DNA of 64,000 nt. It comes from WHTI01 sp963826105 (GTDB taxonomy: Bacteria > Actinomycetota > CADDZG01 > WHSQ01). Of the stretch, positions 26,970 to 33,794 are shown piece by piece (position 1 is the stretch's first letter; every line of letters begins with the position of its first letter). The notes under the pieces were generated by a model, which saw only the letters and a list, made by a program, of their open reading frames with translations, had not been told where the DNA came from and did no database searches. The DNA lies in assembly GCA_963826105.1 (NCBI GenBank), contig CAWGWA010000005.1, forward strand, positions 184,971 to 248,970, read 5' to 3'. The position numbers and the translations under genes are program-made.

Positions 26970-27764
26970 ATGGAGCCGACCGCTTTCCGGACCGAGGAGT
27001 TCCAGGCCCTCAGGGTCGGGCGCTTCGGCGATCCGCTCATTGCGGTCGAGGAGACCGGCTCCACCAACCTCGATGCTCTTGATAGAGCGGAGTCGAACGC
27101 GACCGAGGGGACCGTGATCGTGGCCGATCACCAGCGCACCGGTCGGGGACGCTGGGGCCGGGAGTGGGTCGGTGTTCCCGGAGCATCTCTGCTGTTCTCG
27201 ATCGTGCTGCGTCCCGAAGGCGACCCCGGGTTGATCACAACCGCCCTCGGCGTCGCCGCTGCAGAGGCGATCGAGGCCGTGACCGAGCTCTCTTGCAAGA
27301 TCAAATGGCCTAACGACATCGAGATCGACGGCAAGAAGGTGGCGGGGATCCTCGTCGAGAGCCGCTCCGGTTCCTCCCGGATCCAAGCGATGGTCGCCGG
27401 GATGGGCGTGAACGTGACCCTCGGGGAGAGCGACTTCCCGGAGGAGCTGCGAGACCGAGCGACATCTCTCGGCATCGAGCTGGCCAAACGAGGGGAGCGT
27501 TTCCCGCCGTCACGCGAGCAACTGCTCGCGGCGATCCTCATCGCGCTCGAGTCGCGTTACCCGGTCGATGCTGCGGCGGTGGTTTCGGACGCGATGGCCC
27601 GCTCCTCGGTCCTGGGCGGCGAGGTCACGGTGACCAACTCGGACGGGAGCACGCTGACCGGTACCGCGACCAAACTCCTGGACGACGGATCCCTGGAACT
27701 CTCGACCTCCGGCGGTGCTGTTGCCGTGTCGTCGGGTGAGATCACGTCCCTGCGCCCCAACTAG
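26970..27764 (+). CDS. birA: Biotin--[acetyl-CoA-carboxylase] ligase
   Basis: It attaches biotin to the carrier lysine through biotinyl-AMP. The 264 residues show the catalytic ETGSTNLDALD, the ADHQRTGRGRWGREWV biotin/AMP loop, IKWPNDIEIDGKKVAGILVE and the C-terminal SH3-like domain. The N-terminal winged helix of class II BirA is missing, so it is a class I ligase without a repressor role. The start at 26970 fits the -10 at 26958; an ATG at 26949 overlaps the divergent start. Its protein target is encoded next door. Confidence 0.93.
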   Translation: MEPTAFRTEEFQALRVGRFGDPLIAVEETGSTNLDALDRAESNATEGTVIVADHQRTGRGRWGREWVGVPGASLLFSIVLRPEGDPGLITTALGVAAAEAIEAVTELSCKIKWPNDIEIDGKKVAGILVESRSGSSRIQAMVAGMGVNVTLGESDFPEELRDRATSLGIELAKRGERFPPSREQLLAAILIALESRYPVDAAAVVSDAMARSSVLGGEVTVTNSDGSTLTGTATKLLDDGSLELSTSGGAVAVSSGEITSLRPN

Positions 27765-27768
27765 CGCT

Positions 27769-27813
27769 TTCTTTCCACGCAAGTAGCGCATACGACGACT
27801 GACGTGGAAAGAA
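27769..27813. repeat. 11-bp inverted repeat TTCTTTCCACG
   Basis: TTCTTTCCACG (27769-27779) and CGTGGAAAGAA (27803-27813) flank a 23-nt loop between convergent birA and a small gene. CTGACGTGGAAAG (27799-27811) recurs exactly on the minus strand at 10120-10132. It may be a bidirectional terminator or a lineage-specific intergenic element. Confidence 0.6.
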
Positions 27814-27828
27814 CAGCTTGGTGGGGGA

Positions 27829-27996
27829 CTAGCTCTTGCGGAACAGGCGCTTCCAGAGTGATGGCCTCTTGTTCATGCCTTCACTGACCCGGCGCGAGCG
27901 CTCTTCTTGCTCGTGGGTCTGGGCCACCTTGAAGTGATCTGAGAGTTCGTTTCCGGCAGATCTCACCGGCGCGATTGGTTCGAATCCATGGCTCAT
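27829..27996 (-). CDS. Small basic protein, unknown
   Basis: A 55-residue frame from the ATG at 27996 to a TAG at 27829-27831. It is charged and helical, with QTHEQEERSRRVSEGM and a basic C-terminus SLWKRLFRKS. A TAGCTT -10 lies 6 nt upstream, the same leaderless layout as its neighbours, which supports expression. I recognise no family. It is divergent from accD. Confidence 0.5.
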   Translation of the reverse strand: MSHGFEPIAPVRSAGNELSDHFKVAQTHEQEERSRRVSEGMNKRPSLWKRLFRKS

Positions 27997-28002
27997 AGGA
28001 AC

Positions 28003-28008
28003 AAGCTA
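28003..28008 (-). promoter_or_regulatory. Leaderless -10 (TAGCTT) for the 55-residue gene
   Basis: TAGCTT on the minus strand, 6 nt before the ATG at 27996. Confidence 0.5.
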
Positions 28009-28070
28009 CGCCCATATGCCCCATAAGTCACCGCTCGGCCCTCGTCCGGGGCCCCCAGGCCCCCGGCTAG

Positions 28071-28076
28071 TACGAT
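28071..28076 (+). promoter_or_regulatory. Leaderless -10 (TACGAT) for the carboxyltransferase gene
   Basis: TACGAT, then TCGTCC, then the ATG at 28083. Confidence 0.6.
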
Positions 28077-28082
28077 TCGTCC

Positions 28083-29621
28083 ATGGCTGAGGGAAAGAAG
28101 CACGATCTGGGCGAGGTCGCCGAGCGGACCCTGACGGGGGGCGCCGAGCGCTACCACGAGAAGAATGCGGCAGCGGGGAAGCTCTTCGTCCGCGACCGCC
28201 TGAGACTCCTGCTCGACGATGCCGATTCGTTCGTTGAGAACGGGCTCCTGGTCAACGCGCTGGCCGGCGATCTTCCGGCCGATGGCGTCGTGACCGGGGT
28301 CGGGACCGTGAATGGCCGTCCGGTGGCGGTAATGGCGAACGACTCCACCGTCAAGGCCGGCTCGTGGGGGGCCCGGACGGTCGAGAAGATCATCCGCATC
28401 ATCGAGCTGGCGCGGAAACACGAGCACCCGCTCGTCTATCTGGTCGACTCGGCGGGGGCCCGGATCACCGATCAGGTCGACCTCTTTCCCGGCCGCCGGG
28501 GTGCCGGAAAGATCTTCTACAACCAGGTCCAGGCGTCCGGGAAGATCCCACAGGTCTGTTGTCTGTTCGGCCCGTCGGCCGCCGGCGGTGCTTACATCCC
28601 GGCGTTCTGCGACGTCGTGTTCATGGTGGACGGCAACGCTTCGATGTATCTGGGTTCGCCCCGCATGGCCGAGGAGGTCATCGGCGAGAAGGTCACTCTG
28701 GAGGAGATGGGCGGCGCTCGGATGCACTGCGAGATCTCCGGCTGCGGCGATCTCCTGTGCGCCGACGACAAGGCCGCGATCGAAGCTGCGCGCGGGTACC
28801 TCTCATATTTCCCGCAGAACTGGCAGGGCCTCCCCGAGAGGATCGAAGGACGCCCGGCCTCGTACCAGGGCCCACTTGCCGAGTTGGTGCCACAGGAAGA
28901 GTCTGCCGCGTTCGACATGTACGGGTTCATCGCGGGACTTCTCGACGAGGAGAGCTTCTTTGAGATCAAGCCCGATTTCGCCAAGGAGTTGATCACCGGT
29001 CTGGGTCGCATGGACGGCCGCGTCGTCGGCGTTGTCGCCAATCAACCGGCCGCGAAAGGCGGAGTGCTGTTCGTCGACTCGGCCGACAAGGCGGCACGTT
29101 TCATCTGGCTGTGCGATGCGTTCAACATCCCTCTTGTGTTCCTGTCCGACGTTCCCGGCTTCATGATCGGGACCTCGGTCGAGCGCCAGGGGATCATCCG
29201 TCATGGTGCCAAGATGATCACTGCCGTGAGCGAAGCAACGGTGCCGAAGTTCTGCGTCGTCGTTCGTAAGGCGTACGGCGCTGGCCTCTACGCGATGGCC
29301 GGTCCCGGGTTCGAGCCCGACGCGACCATCGCCCTGCCGACCGCGCGCATCGCGGTCATGGGACCCGAGCCCGCAGTCAACGCGGTTTACTTCAACAAGA
29401 TCCAGGCCATCACCGACGAAGTCGAGCGTGCCGAGTTCATCGCTAGCAAGCGCGCGGAGTACGAAGAAGACATCGAGCTCCTACATCTCGCCTCCGAGAA
29501 CGTCATCGACGCCGTCGTGCAGCCGGACGATCTCCGCGACGATCTGATCCGCCGGCTCGATCTCGCCGCCGGCAAGGATCGCCACTTTTCGACTCGGCGC
29601 CATGGGGTACCTCCCGTCTGA
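28083..29621 (+). CDS. Acyl-CoA carboxylase carboxyltransferase subunit (MccB/PccB-like)
   Basis: It transfers CO2 from carboxybiotin to an acyl-CoA. The 512 residues have two crotonase-like domains. Key segments are LVDSAGARITDQVDLFPGR, FGPSAAGGAYIPAFCDVVFM (oxyanion, acyl-CoA site) and PLVFLSDVPGFMIGTSVE with PTARIAVMGPEPAVNAVY (biotin site). The DxFPxR pattern recalls methylcrotonyl-CoA carboxylase beta more than the propionyl type. Together with the biotin carboxylase, hydratase and HMG-CoA lyase it suggests leucine breakdown. The next gene overlaps its stop. Confidence 0.9.
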   Translation: MAEGKKHDLGEVAERTLTGGAERYHEKNAAAGKLFVRDRLRLLLDDADSFVENGLLVNALAGDLPADGVVTGVGTVNGRPVAVMANDSTVKAGSWGARTVEKIIRIIELARKHEHPLVYLVDSAGARITDQVDLFPGRRGAGKIFYNQVQASGKIPQVCCLFGPSAAGGAYIPAFCDVVFMVDGNASMYLGSPRMAEEVIGEKVTLEEMGGARMHCEISGCGDLLCADDKAAIEAARGYLSYFPQNWQGLPERIEGRPASYQGPLAELVPQEESAAFDMYGFIAGLLDEESFFEIKPDFAKELITGLGRMDGRVVGVVANQPAAKGGVLFVDSADKAARFIWLCDAFNIPLVFLSDVPGFMIGTSVERQGIIRHGAKMITAVSEATVPKFCVVVRKAYGAGLYAMAGPGFEPDATIALPTARIAVMGPEPAVNAVYFNKIQAITDEVERAEFIASKRAEYEEDIELLHLASENVIDAVVQPDDLRDDLIRRLDLAAGKDRHFSTRRHGVPPV

Positions 29622-30055
29622 TGGCGATCCCTGCGCGACTCGGACTCGTGACGCTCGGTGTCGGCGATCTCGAGCGCTCGGTCGCGTTCTACACCGCGCT
29701 CGGTTGGGAGCGCTGCGTGTCGTCGATCGAGGGCAAGATCGTCTGGTTCCGCACGGTCGATACCAACCTCGGACTGTTCCCGTTCGAGGAGCTGGCCGGC
29801 GACGCCACGATCGAAGATCCGAAGAGAGGCTCGTTCGACGGGATCACGCTGGCGATGAACGTGGAAGCGGCCGAGGACGTCGCTCGATATCTGAGCGAGG
29901 CGGAGGCGGCCGGTGCCTCGATCGTCAAACCGGCCACGCTGGCCGACTGGGGCGGCACTTCCGGCTACTTTGCCGATCCCGACGGCTACCTCTGGGAGAT
30001 CGCCCACAATCCCGGGTTCCCGATCGCTGACGACGGTCGCCTCACGATCCCCTAG
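29621..30055 (+). CDS. VOC/glyoxalase-fold protein
   Basis: A 144-residue vicinal-oxygen-chelate protein. LVTLGVGDLERSVAFYTALGW opens the first module and SGYFADPDGYLWEIAHNPGFP closes the second, as in many lactoylglutathione lyase-like proteins. The ATG overlaps the carboxyltransferase stop (TGATG), so it is co-translated. A role near acyl-CoA metabolism is possible but not shown. Confidence 0.82.
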   Translation: MAIPARLGLVTLGVGDLERSVAFYTALGWERCVSSIEGKIVWFRTVDTNLGLFPFEELAGDATIEDPKRGSFDGITLAMNVEAAEDVARYLSEAEAAGASIVKPATLADWGGTSGYFADPDGYLWEIAHNPGFPIADDGRLTIP

Positions 30056-30065
30056 AGAGGCCCGA

Positions 30066-30071
30066 TAGTCT
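30066..30071 (+). promoter_or_regulatory. Leaderless -10 (TAGTCT) for the enoyl-CoA hydratase gene
   Basis: TAGTCT, then CTGGCG, then the ATG at 30078. Confidence 0.6.
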
Positions 30072-30077
30072 CTGGCG

Positions 30078-30847
30078 ATGGCAATGGTGAAGCTGGAGAC
30101 ACAGGATCAGGTCGGGATCGTCTCGCTCGACCGCCCGGAAGCTCTTAACGCGTTGTCCGGGGCCCTGGCCGACGAGCTGACCGAAGCATTCCGCGAGGTC
30201 GGTTCGCGGCCCGATATCTGGGTCATGATCTTGAGGGGTGAGGGCGAGAAGGCGTTCTGCGTCGGCGCCGACCTCAAGGAGCGCGGGACTTTCGAGCTCG
30301 AGGACTTCTACTCGAATCGCAGGCAGATCCGCGGGCTCTTCCAGCAGCTCAGAACGGTGCCACAACCAACGATCTGTTCGGTGTTCGGCTACGCACTCGG
30401 GGGCGGATTCGAGCTTGCGCTGAACTGCGACATCATCACTGCCGCCGAGGGAACGGTCCTCGGCCTCCCCGAGGTCCGGGTCGGGCTGCTGCCCGCGGGC
30501 GGAGGCACGCAACTCCTGCCTCGAAAAGTCGGAGAGGCCAAGGCAAAGGAGCTCATCTTCCAGGGGCGACGGTTCGACGCCCAGGAGGGCAAGGACATGG
30601 GCTTGATCGCCCAGGTCGTGCCGCGGGCCGAACTGGACGACGCCTCGCTCGCGATGGCGCGAGACATCTGCAAGTCCTCACCGGTTGCCGTGCGCGAGGC
30701 CAAGCGAGCGATCGAGTCCGCCTTCGGTTACAACATCGAGGACGGCATCGAGGTCGAGCACGAATCGTGGGAGCGCGTGATCGTCACCCAGGATCGCAGC
30801 GAGGGGATCGACGCCTTTAACGACAAGCGTGAGCCGGAGTGGGGTAA
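30078..30847 (+). CDS. Enoyl-CoA hydratase/isomerase (methylglutaconyl-CoA hydratase candidate)
   Basis: A crotonase-fold enzyme that hydrates an enoyl-CoA. It shows GEGEKAFCVGADLKERG (oxyanion loop), GYALGGGFELALNCDII, and LPEVRVGLLPAGGGTQLLPRKVG with both catalytic Glu positions. The uncorrected frame runs to 30938 through a leaderless promoter and into the next gene. Restoring one G in the GGGG at 30841-30844 ends the protein as PEWG-stop at 30845-30847: 256 residues, the usual size. Between a carboxylase and HMG-CoA lyase it is a good AUH/LiuC candidate. Confidence 0.88.
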
Positions 30848-30891
30848 CCGCTTAGTACTAGTTGTGACTAGTCTTCGTCTCGTTCTCCGGC

Positions 30892-30897
30892 TAGGGT
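30892..30897 (+). promoter_or_regulatory. Leaderless -10 (TAGGGT) for the DUF2568 gene
   Basis: TAGGGT lies 7 nt before the GTG at 30905. Confidence 0.55.
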
Positions 30898-30904
30898 TGG
30901 TTGC

Positions 30905-31242
30905 GTGGACGGGCCCAAGGTTCTCAATCTTGTGGTGAGGTTCGTGCTCGAGTTGTGCGCCCTATGGGCGCTGGGCTATTGGGGGTTCCACGTTGGGGAC
31001 TCGGATGTCGTCCACTGGATCCTGGGGATCGGCGTTCCAGCGGCCGCCGCTCTCCTGTGGGCAAGCTTCGTGTCGCCGAAGGCTCGCTGCGAGGTACCGG
31101 AATTCATGCGGCTGACGATCGAGTTCGATGTTTTCCTCGGAGCCACGCTCGCGCTCTATTTTTCCGACAAGGAGTTCCTAGCCACCTCTTCGCCGTCACT
31201 GCCGTGATCAGCAGAATCCTCAAGTCGGTCTGGAAGCAATAA
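30905..31242 (+). CDS. YrdB-like DUF2568 membrane protein, one frameshift
   Basis: A small integral membrane protein with four spans (ALWALGYWGFHV, WILGIGVPAAAALLWASFV and others). The frame as given stops at 31207. Adding one C to the CC before TCTTCGCC (about 31189) gives LFAVTAVISRILKSVWKQ and a TAA at 31240-31242, which matches the usual DUF2568 C-terminus and a total of 112 residues. Function unknown. The stop codon overlaps the -10 of the next gene. Confidence 0.75.
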
Positions 31243-31245
31243 CCT
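31240..31245 (+). promoter_or_regulatory. Leaderless -10 (TAACCT) for the HMG-CoA lyase gene
   Basis: TAACCT, then CGGAGG, then the GTG at 31252. The first three bases are the DUF2568 stop codon. The CGGAGG abuts the start, too close for a ribosome site. Confidence 0.55.
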
Positions 31246-31251
31246 CGGAGG

Positions 31252-32163
31252 GTGAGCGCACCCAGCTATCCCTCCAGTGTGACCATCCGTGAGGTCGGGC
31301 CGCGGGATGGGATCCAGTCGGAGAAGGCCGAGGTCTCGACCGCCGACAAGATCCGGCTGATCGATGCGTTGTCGGCGACCGGGCTCCCGCGGATCGAGGC
31401 GGTCAGCTTCGTCAGTCCCAAGGCGATCCCTCAGATGGCCGACGCGAAGGAAGTATGGGCCGGCATCAGGCGGAACCACGAGGTCTTCTACTCCGCTCTG
31501 GTGCCGAACCGGAAGGGGGCCGAGATCGCCGCCGAGGTTGGGGTCGATGGGCTCCAGGTGTTCACCGCGGCGACCGACTCCTACAACCTCAAGAACACCG
31601 GCGTGTCGGTGGAGGACTCGCTCCCGCGGGTGCGCGATGTGGTCGAGGTCGCCAAGGACGCGGGCATCCCGGTCGAGGGAACGATCTCGACCGCGTTCGG
31701 GTGCCCCTACGAGGGAAACGTCGCGCCGGAACGGGTCGTCGAGGTGACGCGCTGGTTGATCGACGAGGGCATCACGTCGATCTCTTACGGCGACACGACC
31801 GGGATGGGCACGCCCCGGAGGGTCCGTGACGTGATCACCGCGCTGCAAGCGGATGCCCCCGAGGTCACGCTCAACATGCACTTCCACGACACCCGGGGGA
31901 CCGGGCTTGCGAATGTGCTGACTGCGCTTGAGCTCGGCGTGACCTACTTCGACGCCTCGATCGGGGGCATGGGCGGGAGCCCTTACGCCGAGGGAGCGAC
32001 CGGCAACATCGCGACCGAGGACCTCGTTCACATGCTCGAAGACATGGACATCGTGACCGGGATCGACCTCGGCGCACTGATCGCCGCCGGACGGACGGTG
32101 CAGTCTTTCCTTCCCGGTGAACTCCCTGGGAAGGTCCTCAAGGCCGGTCCGAGGTTGGGCTAG
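31252..32163 (+). CDS. Hydroxymethylglutaryl-CoA lyase
   Basis: It cleaves HMG-CoA to acetoacetate and acetyl-CoA, the last step of leucine catabolism. The 303 residues form a TIM barrel. The signature EVGPRDGIQSEK opens the protein. SFVSPKAIPQMAD follows, GDTTGMGTP and LNMHFHDTRGTGLAN supply metal-binding His residues, and GGMGGSPYAEGATGNIATED holds the catalytic loop (normally GGCPYA; here the Cys position reads Ser-Pro). The lost loop Cys makes a related DRE-TIM lyase possible. Confidence 0.88.
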   Translation: MSAPSYPSSVTIREVGPRDGIQSEKAEVSTADKIRLIDALSATGLPRIEAVSFVSPKAIPQMADAKEVWAGIRRNHEVFYSALVPNRKGAEIAAEVGVDGLQVFTAATDSYNLKNTGVSVEDSLPRVRDVVEVAKDAGIPVEGTISTAFGCPYEGNVAPERVVEVTRWLIDEGITSISYGDTTGMGTPRRVRDVITALQADAPEVTLNMHFHDTRGTGLANVLTALELGVTYFDASIGGMGGSPYAEGATGNIATEDLVHMLEDMDIVTGIDLGALIAAGRTVQSFLPGELPGKVLKAGPRLG

Positions 32164-32217
32164 ACCCCCTCGACGGTGAGGTCTATCCTGTCCGCTGGCG
32201 GCGAGGAGGAGACAGGT

Positions 32218-33214
32218 ATGACGGACACCGGCGTTGATGTCCCGGGCACCCAAACTCACGATCCGGCCGAGCTCGAGCAGTTCCGCGGCGAGCTCACCGG
32301 CTATTGCTACAGGATGCTGGGTTCGACCTTCGAAGCCGAAGATGCGGTCCAGGACACGATGGTCCGGGCGTGGAAGAACCTCGATCGCTTCGAGGGCCGC
32401 TCCGCGCTCGAGGTCGTGGCTCTACCGGATCGCCACCAACGTCTGCCTCGACATGCTGGGTGGGAGCCAGCGGCGTGCCCGCCCGATGGATATGGGGCCG
32501 GCCAGCTCCGCCGACAGCCCGCTCGGCGATCCGCTTCCCGAGGTCGCATGGCTCCAGCCGATGCCCGACGCACGCATCCTTCCGGAGGACGGAGACCCGG
32601 CCGAGCTTGCGATCGAACGCGAGACGATCCGCCTCGCGTTCGTAACCGCGCTGCAGCACCTTCCGCCGAAGCAGCGCGCGGTGCTGATCCTCCAGGAGGT
32701 TCTCAAGTGGAAGGCCTCCGAGGTCGCGGAGCTGCTCGAAACGAGTGTTGCTTCGGTCAACTCCGCGTTGCAGCGCGCTCGTGCCTCCCTCGAACAGAAG
32801 GGCGTAGTCGAGAGCGACCCGTTCGAACCGATGGACGATGAGCAACAGGCGCTCCTCAACCGGTACGTCGACGCATTCCAGAGCTACGACATGGATTCTC
32901 TGACCGCGCTCCTACACGAGGATGCGACGTGGTCGATGCCGCCCTTCGATCTGTGGCTCCAGACCCACGAGGACATCCGCAAGTGGTGCTTGGGTCCGGG
33001 GATCGGGTGCAAGGACTCGCGCCTCATCCCGACGGTCGCCAATGGTTCGCCCGCTTTCGGTCAGTACAAGCCGAACGAGGCGGGCGATGCGTGGGTGCCG
33101 TGGTCGCTGCAGGTGGTCGAGATCTCAGACGGACGGATCGTCGGGCTCTCGTTCTTCCTCGACACCGAGAACCTGTTCCCCATGTTCGGGCTCCCCGAGA
33201 GGGTCGACCAGTAG
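32218..33214 (+). CDS. ECF sigma factor with SnoaL-like C-terminal domain, one frameshift
   Basis: An extracytoplasmic-function sigma-70 factor. Sigma2 is visible as FRGELTGYCYRMLGSTFEAEDAVQDT, the shift follows, and sigma4 as LPPKQRAVLILQEVLKWKASEVAELLETS. A SnoaL-like domain ends the protein (residues about 200-325), as in the SigJ/SigG and ECF41/56-like groups, where it tunes activity without a classical anti-sigma factor. Removing the G at 32410 restores RSWLYRIATNVCLDML and gives 331 residues. The ATG at 32218 has GAGGAG upstream. Its last 90 bases overlap the convergent STAS gene. Confidence 0.88.
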
Positions 33215-33511
33215 CGTCTCGCGGTACGGAACGACATCGTCGAGGCCGCTGAACTCGAGAAGTTCCTTCAGCCCGTTCGAGGCGCGCAGCAGCATCACTC
33301 GGGCCCCCATCCTCCGCGCCGTCAATTGGAGCCGGGCGAAGGCATCGAGGGCCACGCAATCGGGGTCGTTCATGTTGCCGACATCGCAGAGCACGACGGC
33401 GGCTGAGCTCTCGTCGAGCAGGGCCGATATGTCCCGGCACAGGCCCGGGATGTGGGCGCGGTCGATCCGGCCCCCGATCGCCCACACGATCGTGGCCGGG
33501 GCAGGGGTCAT
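33125..33511 (-). CDS. STAS-domain protein
   Basis: A 128-residue protein with a STAS fold like anti-sigma factor antagonists (AAVVLCDVGNMNDPDCVALDAFARLQLTARRMGARVMLL). The usual phosphorylatable Ser lies in the NMNDPD loop region, where Asn/Asp are seen instead. The C-terminal ~30 residues are very acidic and are read antisense to the sigma factor's last codons. The pairing suggests, but does not prove, a regulatory link between the two. Confidence 0.72.
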   Translation of the reverse strand: MTPAPATIVWAIGGRIDRAHIPGLCRDISALLDESSAAVVLCDVGNMNDPDCVALDAFARLQLTARRMGARVMLLRASNGLKELLEFSGLDDVVPYRETLLVDPLGEPEHGEQVLGVEEEREPDDPSV

Positions 33512-33572
33512 CGGGAGATGCCCCCCATCGCTGGCTCCTCTCGTCCCGGTTCTTTTTCTCTGTCACCCCTTA

Positions 33573-33636
33573 AGACCCGGCGGCCGGGGGGAACTCATCG
33601 GGTCGGAGCGATGAGTTTCGGCTCGGGGGCCGGTCT
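33573..33636. other. Candidate structured RNA element upstream of an ABC exporter
   Basis: AGACCCGGC (33573-33581) pairs with GCCGGTCT (33629-33636) with one bulge, enclosing a perfect 9-bp hairpin AACTCATCG / CGATGAGTT (33592-33600 / 33609-33617). A conserved-looking purine-rich AAGTAGAGAAAGCGCC follows. It does not match a riboswitch I recognise. Strand and function are unknown. Confidence 0.35.
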
Positions 33637-33671
33637 AAGTAGAGAAAGCGCCAGGAACCGAAGGGAGCGGG

Positions 33672-33794
33672 ATGAGGAATCGAGGAGGAGGGGCCGTTGT
33701 TGTCGGTCAAGCGACAGAAATTCGTCGTAGTCGGCAAGTACGGTGTGGACCTACTTGTGAGGCCAAGCTCACGATGATGGAGGGTGTCCAGTGA
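33672..33794 (+). CDS. Possible 40-residue upstream ORF coupled to the ABC ATPase
   Basis: ATG at 33672 with AGGGAG 6 nt upstream. The TGA at 33792-33794 overlaps the GTG of the ABC gene (GTGA), a layout typical of translational coupling. The peptide is basic, with Cys-Gly-Pro-Thr-Cys in the middle. It contains an inverted repeat TGTCG-N6-CGACA (33701-33716) that could be an operator. Coding status is uncertain; this region may only be a leader. Confidence 0.3.
   Translation: MRNRGGGAVVVGQATEIRRSRQVRCGPTCEAKLTMMEGVQ

Noticed and set aside
30845..30938. A C-terminal extension of the enoyl-CoA hydratase
   Set aside because: The extra residues are hydrophobic antisense-like noise that overlap the next gene's promoter. 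One G restores a stop at the usual family length.
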